NCBI GenBank assembly: GCA_947178255.1
Contig: CAMWXP010000004.1
Location: 1 to 64,000, forward strand
Origin: an uncultured Clostridia bacterium
GTDB taxonomy: Bacteria > Bacillota > Clostridia > Christensenellales > Pumilibacteraceae
DNA: 64,000 bases
Reading direction: 5' to 3'
Shown: positions 20,601-27,642 of the stretch, piece after piece
Position numbering within the stretch: the stretch's first letter is position 1
Layout of the letters: each line of letters begins with the position of its first letter
Notes under the pieces: generated by a model
Seen by the model: the letters and a program-made list of their open reading frames with translations, nothing else
The model's database searches: none
What the model was told of the DNA's origin: nothing
Position numbers and translations under genes: made by a program

Positions 20601-23600
20601 GTCCGCAAACCAGCCGCCGAAGGTGTAGCCCTCTTTGGTGGGTTCGGTAGGCGCTGTAAGCTTGCCGTTTACTACGCTTACGGTTGCGGTTTCGTCGCCT
20701 GTAAGCGTGCCGCCGTTGGCGTTGTACGTTACGGTAAACGGATTTACGGTTACGGTAAACGTAGCCGTCTTGTCGTCGTACGTTACGGTTACGGTAATCG
20801 TGCCCGCCGCAGCAGTGCTGTTGCCGCTGAGCGTATAACCTGTGACAACCTTGCTTTCGCCGTCGGTGTCTGTAGCGGTTACTACCAAGCCCGTAGCGTC
20901 AAACGCTTCGCCCAAGTCATATGCGGTCTTGGTGGGCTCCGTCGTTATTTCGATAGAATCGGTTGCCGCTGGAGCATACGCAACTACGGTGAGTTTTGCA
21001 TTGACTGAATCGTAAACAACGTCGTACTTGCCGGTAGTCAACGTTATAAGCGTAATATTGCGGCTGCCGTTAAGATTGATTTCCTCGCCAACTGCGGAGA
21101 AGTCGCCGCCCAGCCAAGTCGTGCCGTTTACAATCTTGAACGCGTCGTTCTTTTTGAGATACACGCCGCGGAAGGTGTACACGCCGTCTTTTTCGAGTAC
21201 CTTTATTGCAGTGCTTTCGGTAGACCAGGCTTGATTATACATAAAGCCGCCTGTAAAGTTACCCGCAATAAATATCTTATCTGTCGGTCTAGCGGTAAAC
21301 TCCAACGTGCCTTCGCCGTCGGGCGTGCGGCTTTCGTCGGCGTTCTTGGAAAGCGCAACGTAGATAGAATTGGCATTGTCATACTGTTTAAGGCGCAACT
21401 CCCACACCGCGTCAACAAAAGCGCTGTTAATCGTATTTACTATATAGTTGTCGCCGTCAACGCCGATTTCTATAACGTCGTTAGAGTCGCCGTATTGAGT
21501 AAAGCCATATCCGCTTGCGTGATACCATGTATTGCCGTCTTCGCCGTACGTCACTACAAGGAACTTGGTGCCAACTTGCAGGCTTACTCTGTCTATCTGC
21601 CACTCTTTGCCACCGTCGCCGTTAAGCTCGACGGGAGTGTACATATCCGACCATTTGTCGTTTTCGATATCGGTAAGAACGTGCAAGAACGTGCCGATAA
21701 GCTTATTCTTGACAAGAATAGTTACGGTGGTTTCCATGCCGCTCGCGGTTACCGCAATCGTCTTTTCACCCGCCGTCGTCATGTCGACAGCGCCGATTTC
21801 GAACTCGGAGATTTCCTCGGTTGTGTTGTCCGAATAATTGCCCGTTACGACAATGTCCGTCTTGTCGAACGTATCGTTGACCTTGTACTGCTTGCTGGCG
21901 TTTTTGAGCGTAGCGGTAATGCTCGTAAGCGTGCGTACGGGCTGCGCCGCGTTTACCGTGATGGTAACGGTCTCTTCTTCTTCGCCGTACGTGACGGTTA
22001 TCGTCTTTTCGCCCGCCGTCGTCATGTCGGGAGCGGTGAAAGTAAAGTCGTCAACCGTTTCGGTCGTGTCGTCCGAATAATGCGCGGTTACTATAATATC
22101 CGTCTTGTTAAACGCGTCGCCTACCATGTAGGTCTTGGTCGCGTCGGCGAGCTCGGCGGTAATGCCGGTAAGCGTGCGTTCGGGCTGCTCTTCAGTCCAG
22201 CCTGCATAAAGAGTTATGTCGTCCGTCACCTTGTCGGTGTCGAAGTTCCACGCATCGGTGCAAGCGGCGTCCTTAAACCAACCGTCGAAGGTATAGCCCT
22301 CTTTGGTGAGGTCTTCGGGCGCGGTAAGCTTTTGGTTATATTCGGACGTTACGGTAAGCGCCGACAATTCGGTTTCGCCGTCCATAAACATTACGTTAAT
22401 CATCGATACTTCGATGTCGAACGTAGCCGTAAGTGTGCCGCACGTTACCGTAACGGTTACTGTGCCTGTTGTGTCGGTAGTGTTGCCGCTGAGCGTGTAA
22501 TCTGTAATCGTCTTGGTCAAGCCTTCGGTATCGGTGGCCGTTACAACCAAGCCCTCGGCGTCGAAGTCCTCGCCCTTGAAGTAATTCGTTTTGGTGGGTT
22601 CGGTCTTGACCGCAATGGACGCGATTTCCGCGGGCACGTAAGCCTTGATAGTCAGCTTGCCGCCTACCGAATCGTAAACGATATCGTACAGCCCGTCGGT
22701 GAGCGCCGCGAGTGTAATGTTGCGGTCGCTGTTAAGATTGAGCTGGGTGCCGACTGCAACAAAGTTGCCGCCCTTCCAATTGCCGTTATCCACAATCTTG
22801 AACGCGTCGTTCTTTTTGAGGTACACGCCGCGGAAGGTGTAAACGCCGTTATTGTTAAGTACGGTTACAGCAGTGCTTTCGGTAGACCAGTCTTTGTGAT
22901 ACAAGAAGCCGCCGGTAAAGTTACCAGCAATGAATATCTTGTCGTCAGGTCTTGTGCCGAACGTCAACGTGCCCTCGCCGTCCGTCGCGCGGCTTTCGTC
23001 CGCGTTCTTGGAAAGCTCGATGCTTATAGAGTTGGCGTACCCTTCCTTTTTGATATACAGCTTCCACACCGCGTCTGCGTAGGCGGGGTTGATAGCTGTT
23101 ACTATATAGTTATCGCCGTCGACGCCTATGGTGATGATATCGTCACAGCCGCCGTATTGAGTAAAGCCGTCCGCACTTGCGTGATACCAATCGCCGCCCT
23201 TGTATGCGAGGAATTTGACGCCCACAGCCAGGTGCACGCCGTCTACTATTACCTCGCCGTTGTTTTCGGGATTGATTGCGGCGTCCACATCCTCCCACGT
23301 TTCGGGATCGGTTTGGGTGAGTATATGCAGGTAATAACCTACGCTCTCGTCCTCCGTCCACTTGGCGTAAATGGTGGTGGTGCTCGTAATCTTATCGGAA
23401 TCGAAGTTCCACGCTACGGTGTAATTTTCGTCCTTGAACCAGCCGTCGAATATATAGCCGTACCTTGTGGGATCGGCGGGTTGGGTAACAGTGCCGTTGT
23501 AATCGACTTCCTGCGCCTCGACCGCGCTGCCGCCCTTGCTGTCGAACGTGACGGTATAGCTGGATTGCGGTTCGTTTACCGTTACGGTAAACGTTTTGGT

Positions 23601-26600
23601 CTTGCCTTGGTAGGTGACCGTTACCGTTTGCGTACCAGTCTGCGCCTTGTTGTAGCCGGTTATCGAGCAAGCGGAAAGCGCAACGTCCGATTTGTAGCCG
23701 TTGGTGTATACCGCTTTTACGGTCAAGCCCGCGGTATCGAGATTGTCGCCTACCGTGTATTCCGTTCTTGCGGGCGGGGTGATTTCGATACCGCTAAGAG
23801 TAATCGCCGCGTACGCTTTGATAGTAAGCTTATTATTTACGGAATCGTAAACAAGATCGTATTTGCCGGTAGTCAGCGCGAAAAGCATAATGTTGTCGCC
23901 ATCGCCGATATCGAACTGCGTGCCTACCGCGGTAAAGTTGCCGCCCAGCCAAGAACCGTTATTTACAATCTTGAACCTGTCGCCCTGTTTGAGGTACACG
24001 CCGCGGAATACGTAAATTCCGTCGCTGCTGAGTACCGTCATTTTGGTGCTTTCGGTAGACCAGTCTACGTGGTACTTAAAGTCGTCGGTAAAGTTACCGG
24101 CAATATAAATCTTGTCGCCTACGCCGTCGCCGAACGTCAATTTGCCGTTGCCGTCGGGAGTGCGGTTTTCGACGCCGTTTTGCGGAAGCTCCAAATAGAC
24201 GTAAGTGCCGTCCAGCTTAATGGTCATCGTCCACGACACGTTTAAGTACGCGCTGTCGATCCGCGTCACTTCATAATTGTCGCCGTTGCCGACGATAGTA
24301 ATAATATTATCGTAGTTGTGAGCGAAGTATTCACTGCTGGAATGATACCAATCGGTACCGTCTTGCTTGTAGTCTACGACAAGGAATTTAGTACCTACTT
24401 GCAGCTTGACTCCGGTAACCTTCCACTCGGCGCCGTAGTCACCGTCCTGCCAAACGGCGGTGTACTTCTCCTCCCACTTATCGGCGGCGATATCTGTAAG
24501 AATGTACAGATACGAGCCCGTTTTGGTATTCCTTACGTCAATCTTTACCCAGCCTTCCAAGCCGCTGTAACTGACGGAGAACCACTTTTCGCCCGGCGTG
24601 GACATGTCGGGAGCATTAATCGTATACCCCGAAATGAGCGCCCTTACGCCGTCCGAGTTTACAGTTCTGACGTACAAGTCGTTCTTGACAACGGTATCGC
24701 CAACTTTAAAAATCTTATCGGGATTTCTAAGCTCGACTTCAAGACCCGTTAAAGTAGCTTCCGTATACTTCTTTATACGAAGCGTGCTGTCGTAGGTATT
24801 GTAAACGATGTCGTACCAACCGTTGTTTATAGACGTGAGCGCTATATCCTCAGAATAATCGCCGTGGATCCAGAACTCTTGATCGAGCGCTTCAAAGTTG
24901 CCGCTCAGCCAGTTGCCGTTGTTGACAATCTTGAACGCGTCGTTCTTTTTAAGGTAAACATGGCGGAAGGTGTAAGTGCCCCAGCTTTCGAGCACGGTTA
25001 CCGCCTTACTTTCGGTAGACCAGCTTTGATGATACTTAAAGCCGTCGGTAAACGTACCGGCAATAAATATCTTGTCGTTCGGTCTGTCCTCGCTGAACGC
25101 CCAATTAACAGTGCCGTTGACTGCGGGACTGCGTTTTTCGTTGGCGTTGCGGGGAACAAGGCTTATGCCCCAGCCGCTCTTTTTGATGTAAAGCGTCCAC
25201 GTCAGTTTATCGTAGCCGCTTGCCATCTTTGTTACTTTAAAGTTTCCGTCGTTGTAGACAACGGTAATAACGTCGTTGGCGTTCCATTGCGTAAAGCCGT
25301 CTTGAGCGTTGTACCAATTATCCCAGCCGTCGCCATGCTCTACAACAAGGAATTCCGTACCCACTTGCAGCTTGACGTCCGCAACTTTCCACTCGCTGTC
25401 ATCGCTATCCTCGTTGTGTCCTACCGGATTGTACTTATCTTCCCAAGGGCTGTTGTCGTTAGCGCGAACACGCATAAACTTGCCCTGTTGTACGTTATAC
25501 GTCCAGCTTGCGACAAGGGTAATATCGCCCGTGATGGGAGTATTAAAGTCGAACGGGCTGCCGTACAGCGTCCAGCCGTTAAATCCGTGCAAGTCTTTTA
25601 CGGGATTGGCGGGCTTTGTAGCCGGCTTGTTGTATTCCACCTGCTGAGTTTGATGTTCTTCCTCGCCGTTGTCCGCGTCGAACGTTACGGTGTATACAGC
25701 AATGTTCCACTTGGCGTACAATGTGACGTCATATGTGACCGTATCGACGTCGAAGTCCCAAGTATCGGTGCAGTCTACGTCCGTAAACCAACCGTCAAAG
25801 TTGTAGCCGGTGCGCGTAGGCGCGGGATTAAGCGCCGTGGCAACCGTGCCCTCTTGAACGTTGGCGGTTTTGGTTATAGGCGTTTCGTCGTAGTTGTAAT
25901 TGAACGTTACCGTAAACGTCTTGATAGCGGCTATACGCGCATAGAACGTTTTTTCGCCGGTCGAGCCGAGCTCGATACCCGTTACCTTGTGCGCGTTGTC
26001 GTAAACGGCGTTGCCGTCCTCATCCTCGCCCACCTCGTCGTACCAGCCGATAAAGGTGTAACCCTCTTTGATGTCGGTAGGATCGAGCAAGTCAACGACG
26101 TCCTCTATGGTGTACGTTACCTTTTCGGGCGCGGTGGCGTAGGGATTGCCGTCCTCGTCGTTTTCTATAACGTAGTTGATGTCATACTCGATAGCCGTCC
26201 ATTTGGCGGTGAGCGTAAAGTATTCGGTCACCTCGGAGTCAAAGTCGTACGCTTGGTCTTCGTCGTCCTTGAACCAGCCGTCAAAGGTGTAGCCGACGCG
26301 CTCGAAATCGCCGTCGGGCTGCGTGATTTTTGCGTATTTATCCACGGTTTGCGCGGCAGGGTTTTCTATGCCGACAACGCCCGTGACAAAGCTTACCGTG
26401 CGTTCTGCCTGCGTAACGGTAACGATAAAGCTGTCTTCAAAATTCTTATACGAAATAGTTACGGTTTGATCGCCTTTTTCGGAGCTGTCAAAGCCCGATA
26501 CGTCAAAGTCGCCCTCTGTCAAATATTCGGTGTGGATAATGGTTTGGTCGTTGGCGTAATCGGCCGTTACGACTATGCCCGTCAAATCCAGTCTGTCGCC

Positions 26601-27461
26601 AACGTCGTAGTCGGTTTTGTCGGGGTATGTTATGATTTGAACTCTTTCGAGATACGCTACCGTAACGGCAAACGTTTTGAATTTGCCGCCGTAGGTGACG
26701 GTAACCGTTTGATCGCCGAGCACGTCCTTGTTGTAGCCCGTGACTTCGCAATCGGCAATTTCTAAGTTTTCCTCGCTTTCGTCGGTGTATACCGCGGTTA
26801 TGGCTAAGCCGGTCAGGTCAAGCTCCTCGCCTACCGTGTATATCCTTTTGGTAGGGGGCACAATGTTGATGTAGTCGAGCGCACGCGCGGCGGAAGCAAC
26901 GGTAAAATTAACCGCTTTGGTCTTGCCGCCGTAAGAAACGGTAATCGTCTTTTGCCCTGCGGTGGACATGTCGGGGTTGGGAGTGTATGTAAAATCGGTA
27001 ACCGCGCGCTCGGAGCCATCCGAATACTTGGCGGTAACCGTTATATCGCTCTTGTTGAACGTGTCGCCAACCTTGTACTGCTTGGTTACCGACGCGTCGA
27101 TTTCCGTAAGCGTGGGCGATACAATATTATTGTCCTGCCACTGCGCATACAGCTTTAAGTCTGCGACGACAAGCGTGGAAAAGTTGTACGAAACATTTCC
27201 GGCGGCATCGACCGTCCAGTCCGTGAACGTATAATTCGCCCGTGTGGGATTTGTCGGCTTTTTTGCCGCCGTATTTGCATCCACACTGTCCGTGCGGTAA
27301 ACCCCATTGTTGGGCGCACCGTCGTAGTTGTAATAGTACGTTACGGTGTACGTTTTTTCCTTATTGTCGGGCGCCTTAACTTCCGAACACGCCACGGCAA
27401 ATCCGGCTGTCAATGCCAAAACAAAGACAATAAACAATATCCCTATTCTTTTCCTCATCAT
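11622..27461 (-). CDS. Giant (about 5,280 aa) modular lipoprotein with InlB-B-type repeats, Ig-like domains and a nine-copy aromatic-rich module
   Basis: Signal peptide and lipobox LALTAGFAVAC; start MMRKRIG preceded by GGGGG; uninterrupted frame; repeats catalogued in findings. Confidence 0.88.
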   Translation of the reverse strand: MMRKRIGILFIVFVLALTAGFAVACSEVKAPDNKEKTYTVTYYYNYDGAPNNGVYRTDSVDANTAAKKPTNPTRANYTFTDWTVDAAGNVSYNFSTLVVADLKLYAQWQDNNIVSPTLTEIDASVTKQYKVGDTFNKSDITVTAKYSDGSERAVTDFTYTPNPDMSTAGQKTITVSYGGKTKAVNFTVASAARALDYINIVPPTKRIYTVGEELDLTGLAITAVYTDESEENLEIADCEVTGYNKDVLGDQTVTVTYGGKFKTFAVTVAYLERVQIITYPDKTDYDVGDRLDLTGIVVTADYANDQTIIHTEYLTEGDFDVSGFDSSEKGDQTVTISYKNFEDSFIVTVTQAERTVSFVTGVVGIENPAAQTVDKYAKITQPDGDFERVGYTFDGWFKDDEDQAYDFDSEVTEYFTLTAKWTAIEYDINYVIENDEDGNPYATAPEKVTYTIEDVVDLLDPTDIKEGYTFIGWYDEVGEDEDGNAVYDNAHKVTGIELGSTGEKTFYARIAAIKTFTVTFNYNYDETPITKTANVQEGTVATALNPAPTRTGYNFDGWFTDVDCTDTWDFDVDTVTYDVTLYAKWNIAVYTVTFDADNGEEEHQTQQVEYNKPATKPANPVKDLHGFNGWTLYGSPFDFNTPITGDITLVASWTYNVQQGKFMRVRANDNSPWEDKYNPVGHNEDSDDSEWKVADVKLQVGTEFLVVEHGDGWDNWYNAQDGFTQWNANDVITVVYNDGNFKVTKMASGYDKLTWTLYIKKSGWGISLVPRNANEKRSPAVNGTVNWAFSEDRPNDKIFIAGTFTDGFKYHQSWSTESKAVTVLESWGTYTFRHVYLKKNDAFKIVNNGNWLSGNFEALDQEFWIHGDYSEDIALTSINNGWYDIVYNTYDSTLRIKKYTEATLTGLEVELRNPDKIFKVGDTVVKNDLYVRTVNSDGVRALISGYTINAPDMSTPGEKWFSVSYSGLEGWVKIDVRNTKTGSYLYILTDIAADKWEEKYTAVWQDGDYGAEWKVTGVKLQVGTKFLVVDYKQDGTDWYHSSSEYFAHNYDNIITIVGNGDNYEVTRIDSAYLNVSWTMTIKLDGTYVYLELPQNGVENRTPDGNGKLTFGDGVGDKIYIAGNFTDDFKYHVDWSTESTKMTVLSSDGIYVFRGVYLKQGDRFKIVNNGSWLGGNFTAVGTQFDIGDGDNIMLFALTTGKYDLVYDSVNNKLTIKAYAAITLSGIEITPPARTEYTVGDNLDTAGLTVKAVYTNGYKSDVALSACSITGYNKAQTGTQTVTVTYQGKTKTFTVTVNEPQSSYTVTFDSKGGSAVEAQEVDYNGTVTQPADPTRYGYIFDGWFKDENYTVAWNFDSDKITSTTTIYAKWTEDESVGYYLHILTQTDPETWEDVDAAINPENNGEVIVDGVHLAVGVKFLAYKGGDWYHASADGFTQYGGCDDIITIGVDGDNYIVTAINPAYADAVWKLYIKKEGYANSISIELSKNADESRATDGEGTLTFGTRPDDKIFIAGNFTGGFLYHKDWSTESTAVTVLNNNGVYTFRGVYLKKNDAFKIVDNGNWKGGNFVAVGTQLNLNSDRNITLAALTDGLYDIVYDSVGGKLTIKAYVPAEIASIAVKTEPTKTNYFKGEDFDAEGLVVTATDTEGLTKTITDYTLSGNTTDTTGTVTVTVTCGTLTATFDIEVSMINVMFMDGETELSALTVTSEYNQKLTAPEDLTKEGYTFDGWFKDAACTDAWNFDTDKVTDDITLYAGWTEEQPERTLTGITAELADATKTYMVGDAFNKTDIIVTAHYSDDTTETVDDFTFTAPDMTTAGEKTITVTYGEEEETVTITVNAAQPVRTLTSITATLKNASKQYKVNDTFDKTDIVVTGNYSDNTTEEISEFEIGAVDMTTAGEKTIAVTASGMETTVTILVKNKLIGTFLHVLTDIENDKWSDMYTPVELNGDGGKEWQIDRVSLQVGTKFLVVTYGEDGNTWYHASGYGFTQYGDSNDVIEIGVDGDNYIVNTINSAFVDAVWELRLKQYDNANSIYVALSKNADESRTPDGEGTLEFTARPTDKIFIAGNFTGGFMYNQAWSTESTAIKVLEKDGVYTFRGVYLKKNDAFKIVNGTTWLGGDFSAVGEEINLNGSRNITLITLTTGKYDVVYDSVNAKLTVVAYAPAATDSIEITTEPTKTAYDLGEAFDATGLVVTATDTDGESKVVTGYTLSGNSTAAAGTITVTVTYDDKTATFTVTVNPFTVTYNANGGTLTGDETATVSVVNGKLTAPTEPTKEGYTFGGWFADEELTDEWAFGDDGDPVTGNITLYAKWTEVGKTGTFLHVLTSVDPEKWEDLYTPVEFDGGYGMEWKVEGVKLQVGTQFLVVRYDDNTWYNANGTISQYGFNDVLTIEAEGGNYKVTSLNTAYADLAWTLRIKQDGSGVTVELPLNGTEYRAPNGVGTLEFGDNPSDKIFIVGNFTGGFNYNQAWSTENTDIVTDAAGVYTFHGVYLKQCDRFKIMNNGAWLGGNFTAVGTEFGIADGGSDVTLYALATGKYDIVYDSVNSTLTINAYVPTATLTSIAVTKQPTKTTYFKGEAFDATGLEVTATYSDDSTEVVENYTLSGNSTAATGTITVTVTYDGETATFTITVTQITVTFKDGDTVLDTADVDYNGKVTKPADPTKEGYKFDGWYADNACTDAWDFDTETVTADATIYAKWIKLYTVTFDTNGGSEVEAIENVEHGSTITAPTAPTKDGFTFAGWTLDGSAFDFDTPITDDITLVATWEGDVGTFLRYTVNGTDWIYGYKAEREGTENKLLIRGVKIYNNMEFVVVTKNAEGNSIWLNAGLSAPFKFSDDAITVSNVNGNFKITLADESYSGSGWTIYLYDLTDGVTVGEDGALDKNTYACGISLEARNGDENRGPDGTVGALTFDNVPDGAIYVAGTFTLWKGDKAWSTASDDITVLSKDGVYTFRGVQLKKNDAFKIVNNGWWGGNFTAVGAEIELSDDYAPDLVLASLTDDKYDIIYNSNANTLKIVAFAEATTASIAVTAQPTKTTYYKGEAFDATGLEITATDTLGFSEIVTGYALTNNNTDTAGTITVTVTYDGKTATFTIEVTQITVTFKDGDTVLSELTANVDYNGTISAPTAPTKEGYAFGGWTLDGSAYTFGTPITAPITLDATWNVNSYDLTYVYGNGTADSTSQVEYGTSITLTAPVKAGSTFGGWFDGTTTYNAGDIFVMPAKAVTLTAQWDVERYTLTYVYGNGTDNSSSTVAYGANVTLAAAPSKTGYTFGGWNDGTTTHNAGASYAMPANDVTLTAVWNVITYTINYSVGGGTNGANVGTYKITDADFTLVNATAPATYYFVEWQDKNGDAVTKLDSSLIALADNTNTITLTAVYDNKYTVTFDANGGVLDETTTAQKVAYGSTVTKPEDPTRNSYDFKGWYTTAACTTEWNFATDTVTGNVTIYAGWRQNPKDGTFLYGTMTGWDEDFAQYKAEEWDWGNEWKISGVTLTDGDEFVFTSYDEEGNNSGWINPAYNFAQNSHTDIFTVSNENSNFKITFKAGKEAYAKAVWTIFVKKDGSGISFAISGGADTNRKPDGTTAAAFTETGAADVYIVGNFTNGFKQNDDWSSNSTVIDTAKSGNKYYFANVKLMRNDALKIKMGDAWLGLNGDDKLTVTADFAYESSSDGNIVVMAEGGFYDVVFDSANKTLSITAHKQIALSVKDGAQIFVGTTPDESKFNVMVDGAAAADFTVIAQPAVAGSNTVTVICGNTVAKATYTTNAVEAISGIAVKTNPTDAVYDLGDTFSPTGLVLTVSYNTGKTVDVAYDNNMTFTSAALNASKVFITAGNTVAITVTYSGKTATFNVKVNPFTVTFESNGGSSVTTITCNSYNSVITEPAEPTRNGYEFEGWYKEAALTKAWDFATDKVTGNITLYAKWNNVSGYSLHILTNIANDTWTDMNADSHNEGTEIKVTGVRLAEGTKFIPFKGDDWYHPNSTIEQYTFTTMVTIVSNGDSYEVTKVDENYANVLWTLYIKQDGTGISLEAPANAYENRNTQGTGKLTYSATGPNNTIYIAGTFTDGFKYHKDWSLESTAISILDERETASRVTFRGVYLKKNDAFKIVYNGVWYGGDMGNPTNGISTKPDAEGASAPNMILVSIEDGFYNIVFSTGSTHWCRLEEYVPVTIASVTVTPPTKKTYLVGEAFSSAGMVVTITDTDGNTHNEEYEIIGADTSTAGTKTVTVKYTGNLGGDEANKKATFTITVNKITVTYDSKGGSTVAANTTATYNSTITAPTAPTKGGYTFAGWYKESACQNLWDFATDKVTGNITLYAKWLREVTPGTYLHILTDFTAEVEDDKWSDLYSPVSHNNDTEWKVDGVKLQQGTKFLVVTYVANGEHTWYGANLPEGEDQIKQWTYNGVISIVKEGGDFKVDSINVGYVDVAWTLYIKKDGTAISLDVPVNPTTNRNPSNTGALTYGEAAPAQAIYIAGNFTDDFKYHKDWSNASTAITVKDEPSQSRVTFRGVYLKKNDTFKIVDKGAWYGGDLDLTGAGFRLSTDSRNLVAVMLDDGFYDIVYNYGNHFIRIEPYAPPTIASVTVTAPTKTTYFVGETFSTAGMVVTITDTDGKTHNTEYTMTDTSAITASAGTKTVTITYNGSLGGDAANKKATFTVTVSNITVTYDSQGGSAVSKNTTVTYNSTITKPADPTRAGYTFGGWYKEAACTNAWTFGASGDKVTSNITLYAKWTIITYNITYVVSDTTLGAAPANSTYTVEQAVTLPNPTNIKSGYTFIGWYTTSGLTGSAVSSIAKGSTGDKTFYAKIAQVVTVNLVFNYNYTGAPTATTVKVVSGEAGSALSPAPTRDGYTFGGWYTTSACSTAYTFPAMTANTTVYAKWTPIAHTVTYYVDGSVSNTAGNPTSYTIESGTVTLKNPTKTGYTFDGWYTSATYTGTKVTSLTYSGLFAGTNTAKSVPLYGRFTIDKYTVTFNSQSGSAVAAINNVTYNTTITKPADPTRAGYKFGGWYKEAACTNEWVFGTNGTKVTGNTTLYAKWTAIVKPAGSVAVGDDTVYLVGKFGNSDVTEEYGFKMTEDSSTQHSITKKLEVGDMFAGWHKGWDMWVTAIENSDMGSKFKEVTVDGRTYLQVQAGAAGTYTLYCKHVNGGANQFWISGPEIQLDANSAAFKFKDTTIVIKLGYLPSWGTPGSAFAYFEGTAWDSRHALDGKTTYYDYADKNLNEVSIMVGFMEGTSGKNTVAISGTAFTAGKVNIVTSLNDAGTDVKWTADWNLDYVITTAEIN
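13740..14490 (-). repeat. Aromatic-rich module copy 9
   Basis: YLHILTDFTAEVEDDKWSDLY...QAIYIAGNFTDDFKYHKDWSNAS...VYLKKNDTFKIVDKGAWYGGDL. Confidence 0.8.
14960..15687 (-). repeat. Aromatic-rich module copy 8
   Basis: SLHILTNIANDTWTDM...NTIYIAGTFTDGFKYHKDWSLES...VYLKKNDAFKIVYNGVWYGGDM. Confidence 0.8.
16355..17089 (-). repeat. Aromatic-rich module copy 7 (most divergent)
   Basis: FLYGTMTGWDEDFAQY...ADVYIVGNFTNGFKQNDDWSSNS...VKLMRNDALKIKMGDAWLGLN. Confidence 0.7.
18393..19155 (-). repeat. Aromatic-rich module copy 6
   Basis: FLRYTVNGTDWIYGY...GAIYVAGTFTLWKGDKAWSTAS...VQLKKNDAFKIVNNGWWGGNF. Confidence 0.75.
19798..20508 (-). repeat. Aromatic-rich module copy 5
   Basis: FLHVLTSVDPEKWEDLY...DKIFIVGNFTGGFNYNQAWSTEN...VYLKQCDRFKIMNNGAWLGGNF. 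Confidence 0.8.
20975..21699 (-). repeat. Aromatic-rich module copy 4
   Basis: FLHVLTDIENDKWSDMY...DKIFIAGNFTGGFMYNQAWSTES...VYLKKNDAFKIVNGTTWLGGDF. Confidence 0.8.
22637..23343 (-). repeat. Aromatic-rich module copy 3
   Basis: YLHILTQTDPETWEDV...DKIFIAGNFTGGFLYHKDWSTES...VYLKKNDAFKIVDNGNWKGGNF. Confidence 0.8.
23812..24522 (-). repeat. Aromatic-rich module copy 2
   Basis: YLYILTDIAADKWEEKY...DKIYIAGNFTDDFKYHVDWSTES...VYLKQGDRFKIVNNGSWLGGNF. Confidence 0.8.
24770..25494 (-). repeat. Aromatic-rich module copy 1 (coding repeat)
   Basis: FMRVRANDNSPWEDKY...DKIFIAGTFTDGFKYHQSWSTES...VYLKKNDAFKIVNNGNWLSGNF. Confidence 0.8.
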
Positions 27462-27508
27462 TACCCCCAACTATATGTGTCAATGCACACTTTTAGTTGA
27501 TACATTAT

Positions 27509-27537
27509 ATGATACTACTTTTGCCATAGTTTGTCAA
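27509..27537 (-). promoter_or_regulatory. Putative promoter of the giant lipoprotein gene
   Basis: TTGACA (27532-27537), 17-bp spacer, TATCAT (27509-27514). Confidence 0.6.
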
Positions 27538-27607
27538 TAGCATATAATAACTTTTTTTCTTTACGAAATGCCCGATTTTGATACCCGTATGTAAGTTTTG
27601 CACGCGG

Positions 27608-27636
27608 TTGACAGCGTTTACACACCGTGTTATAAT
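27608..27636 (+). promoter_or_regulatory. Consensus SigA promoter of the PHP gene; -10 lies 6 nt from the ATG
   Basis: TTGACA (27608-27613), 17-bp spacer, TATAAT (27631-27636), GTGTAT, ATG at 27643. Confidence 0.85.
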
Positions 27637-27642
27637 GTGTAT

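Noticed and set aside
21231-24245. 1004-aa plus-strand ORF (and other long antisense ORFs at 24864-26765, 15252-16982, 50902-52992) opposite repetitive CDSs
   Set aside because: They lie exactly antisense to well-supported genes, have no promoter or RBS logic, and encode low-complexity sequence mirroring the repeat codon bias; shadow ORFs
12400-27400. Repetitive DNA as a possible CRISPR array or tandem satellite
   Set aside because: Repeats are in-frame protein-domain repeats of 70-235 aa with diverged sequence, not short direct repeats with unique spacers
11622-27461. Sortase- or S-layer-anchored adhesin
   Set aside because: No LPXTG-type motif or SLH domains at the C-terminus; N-terminal lipobox is the only anchor seen
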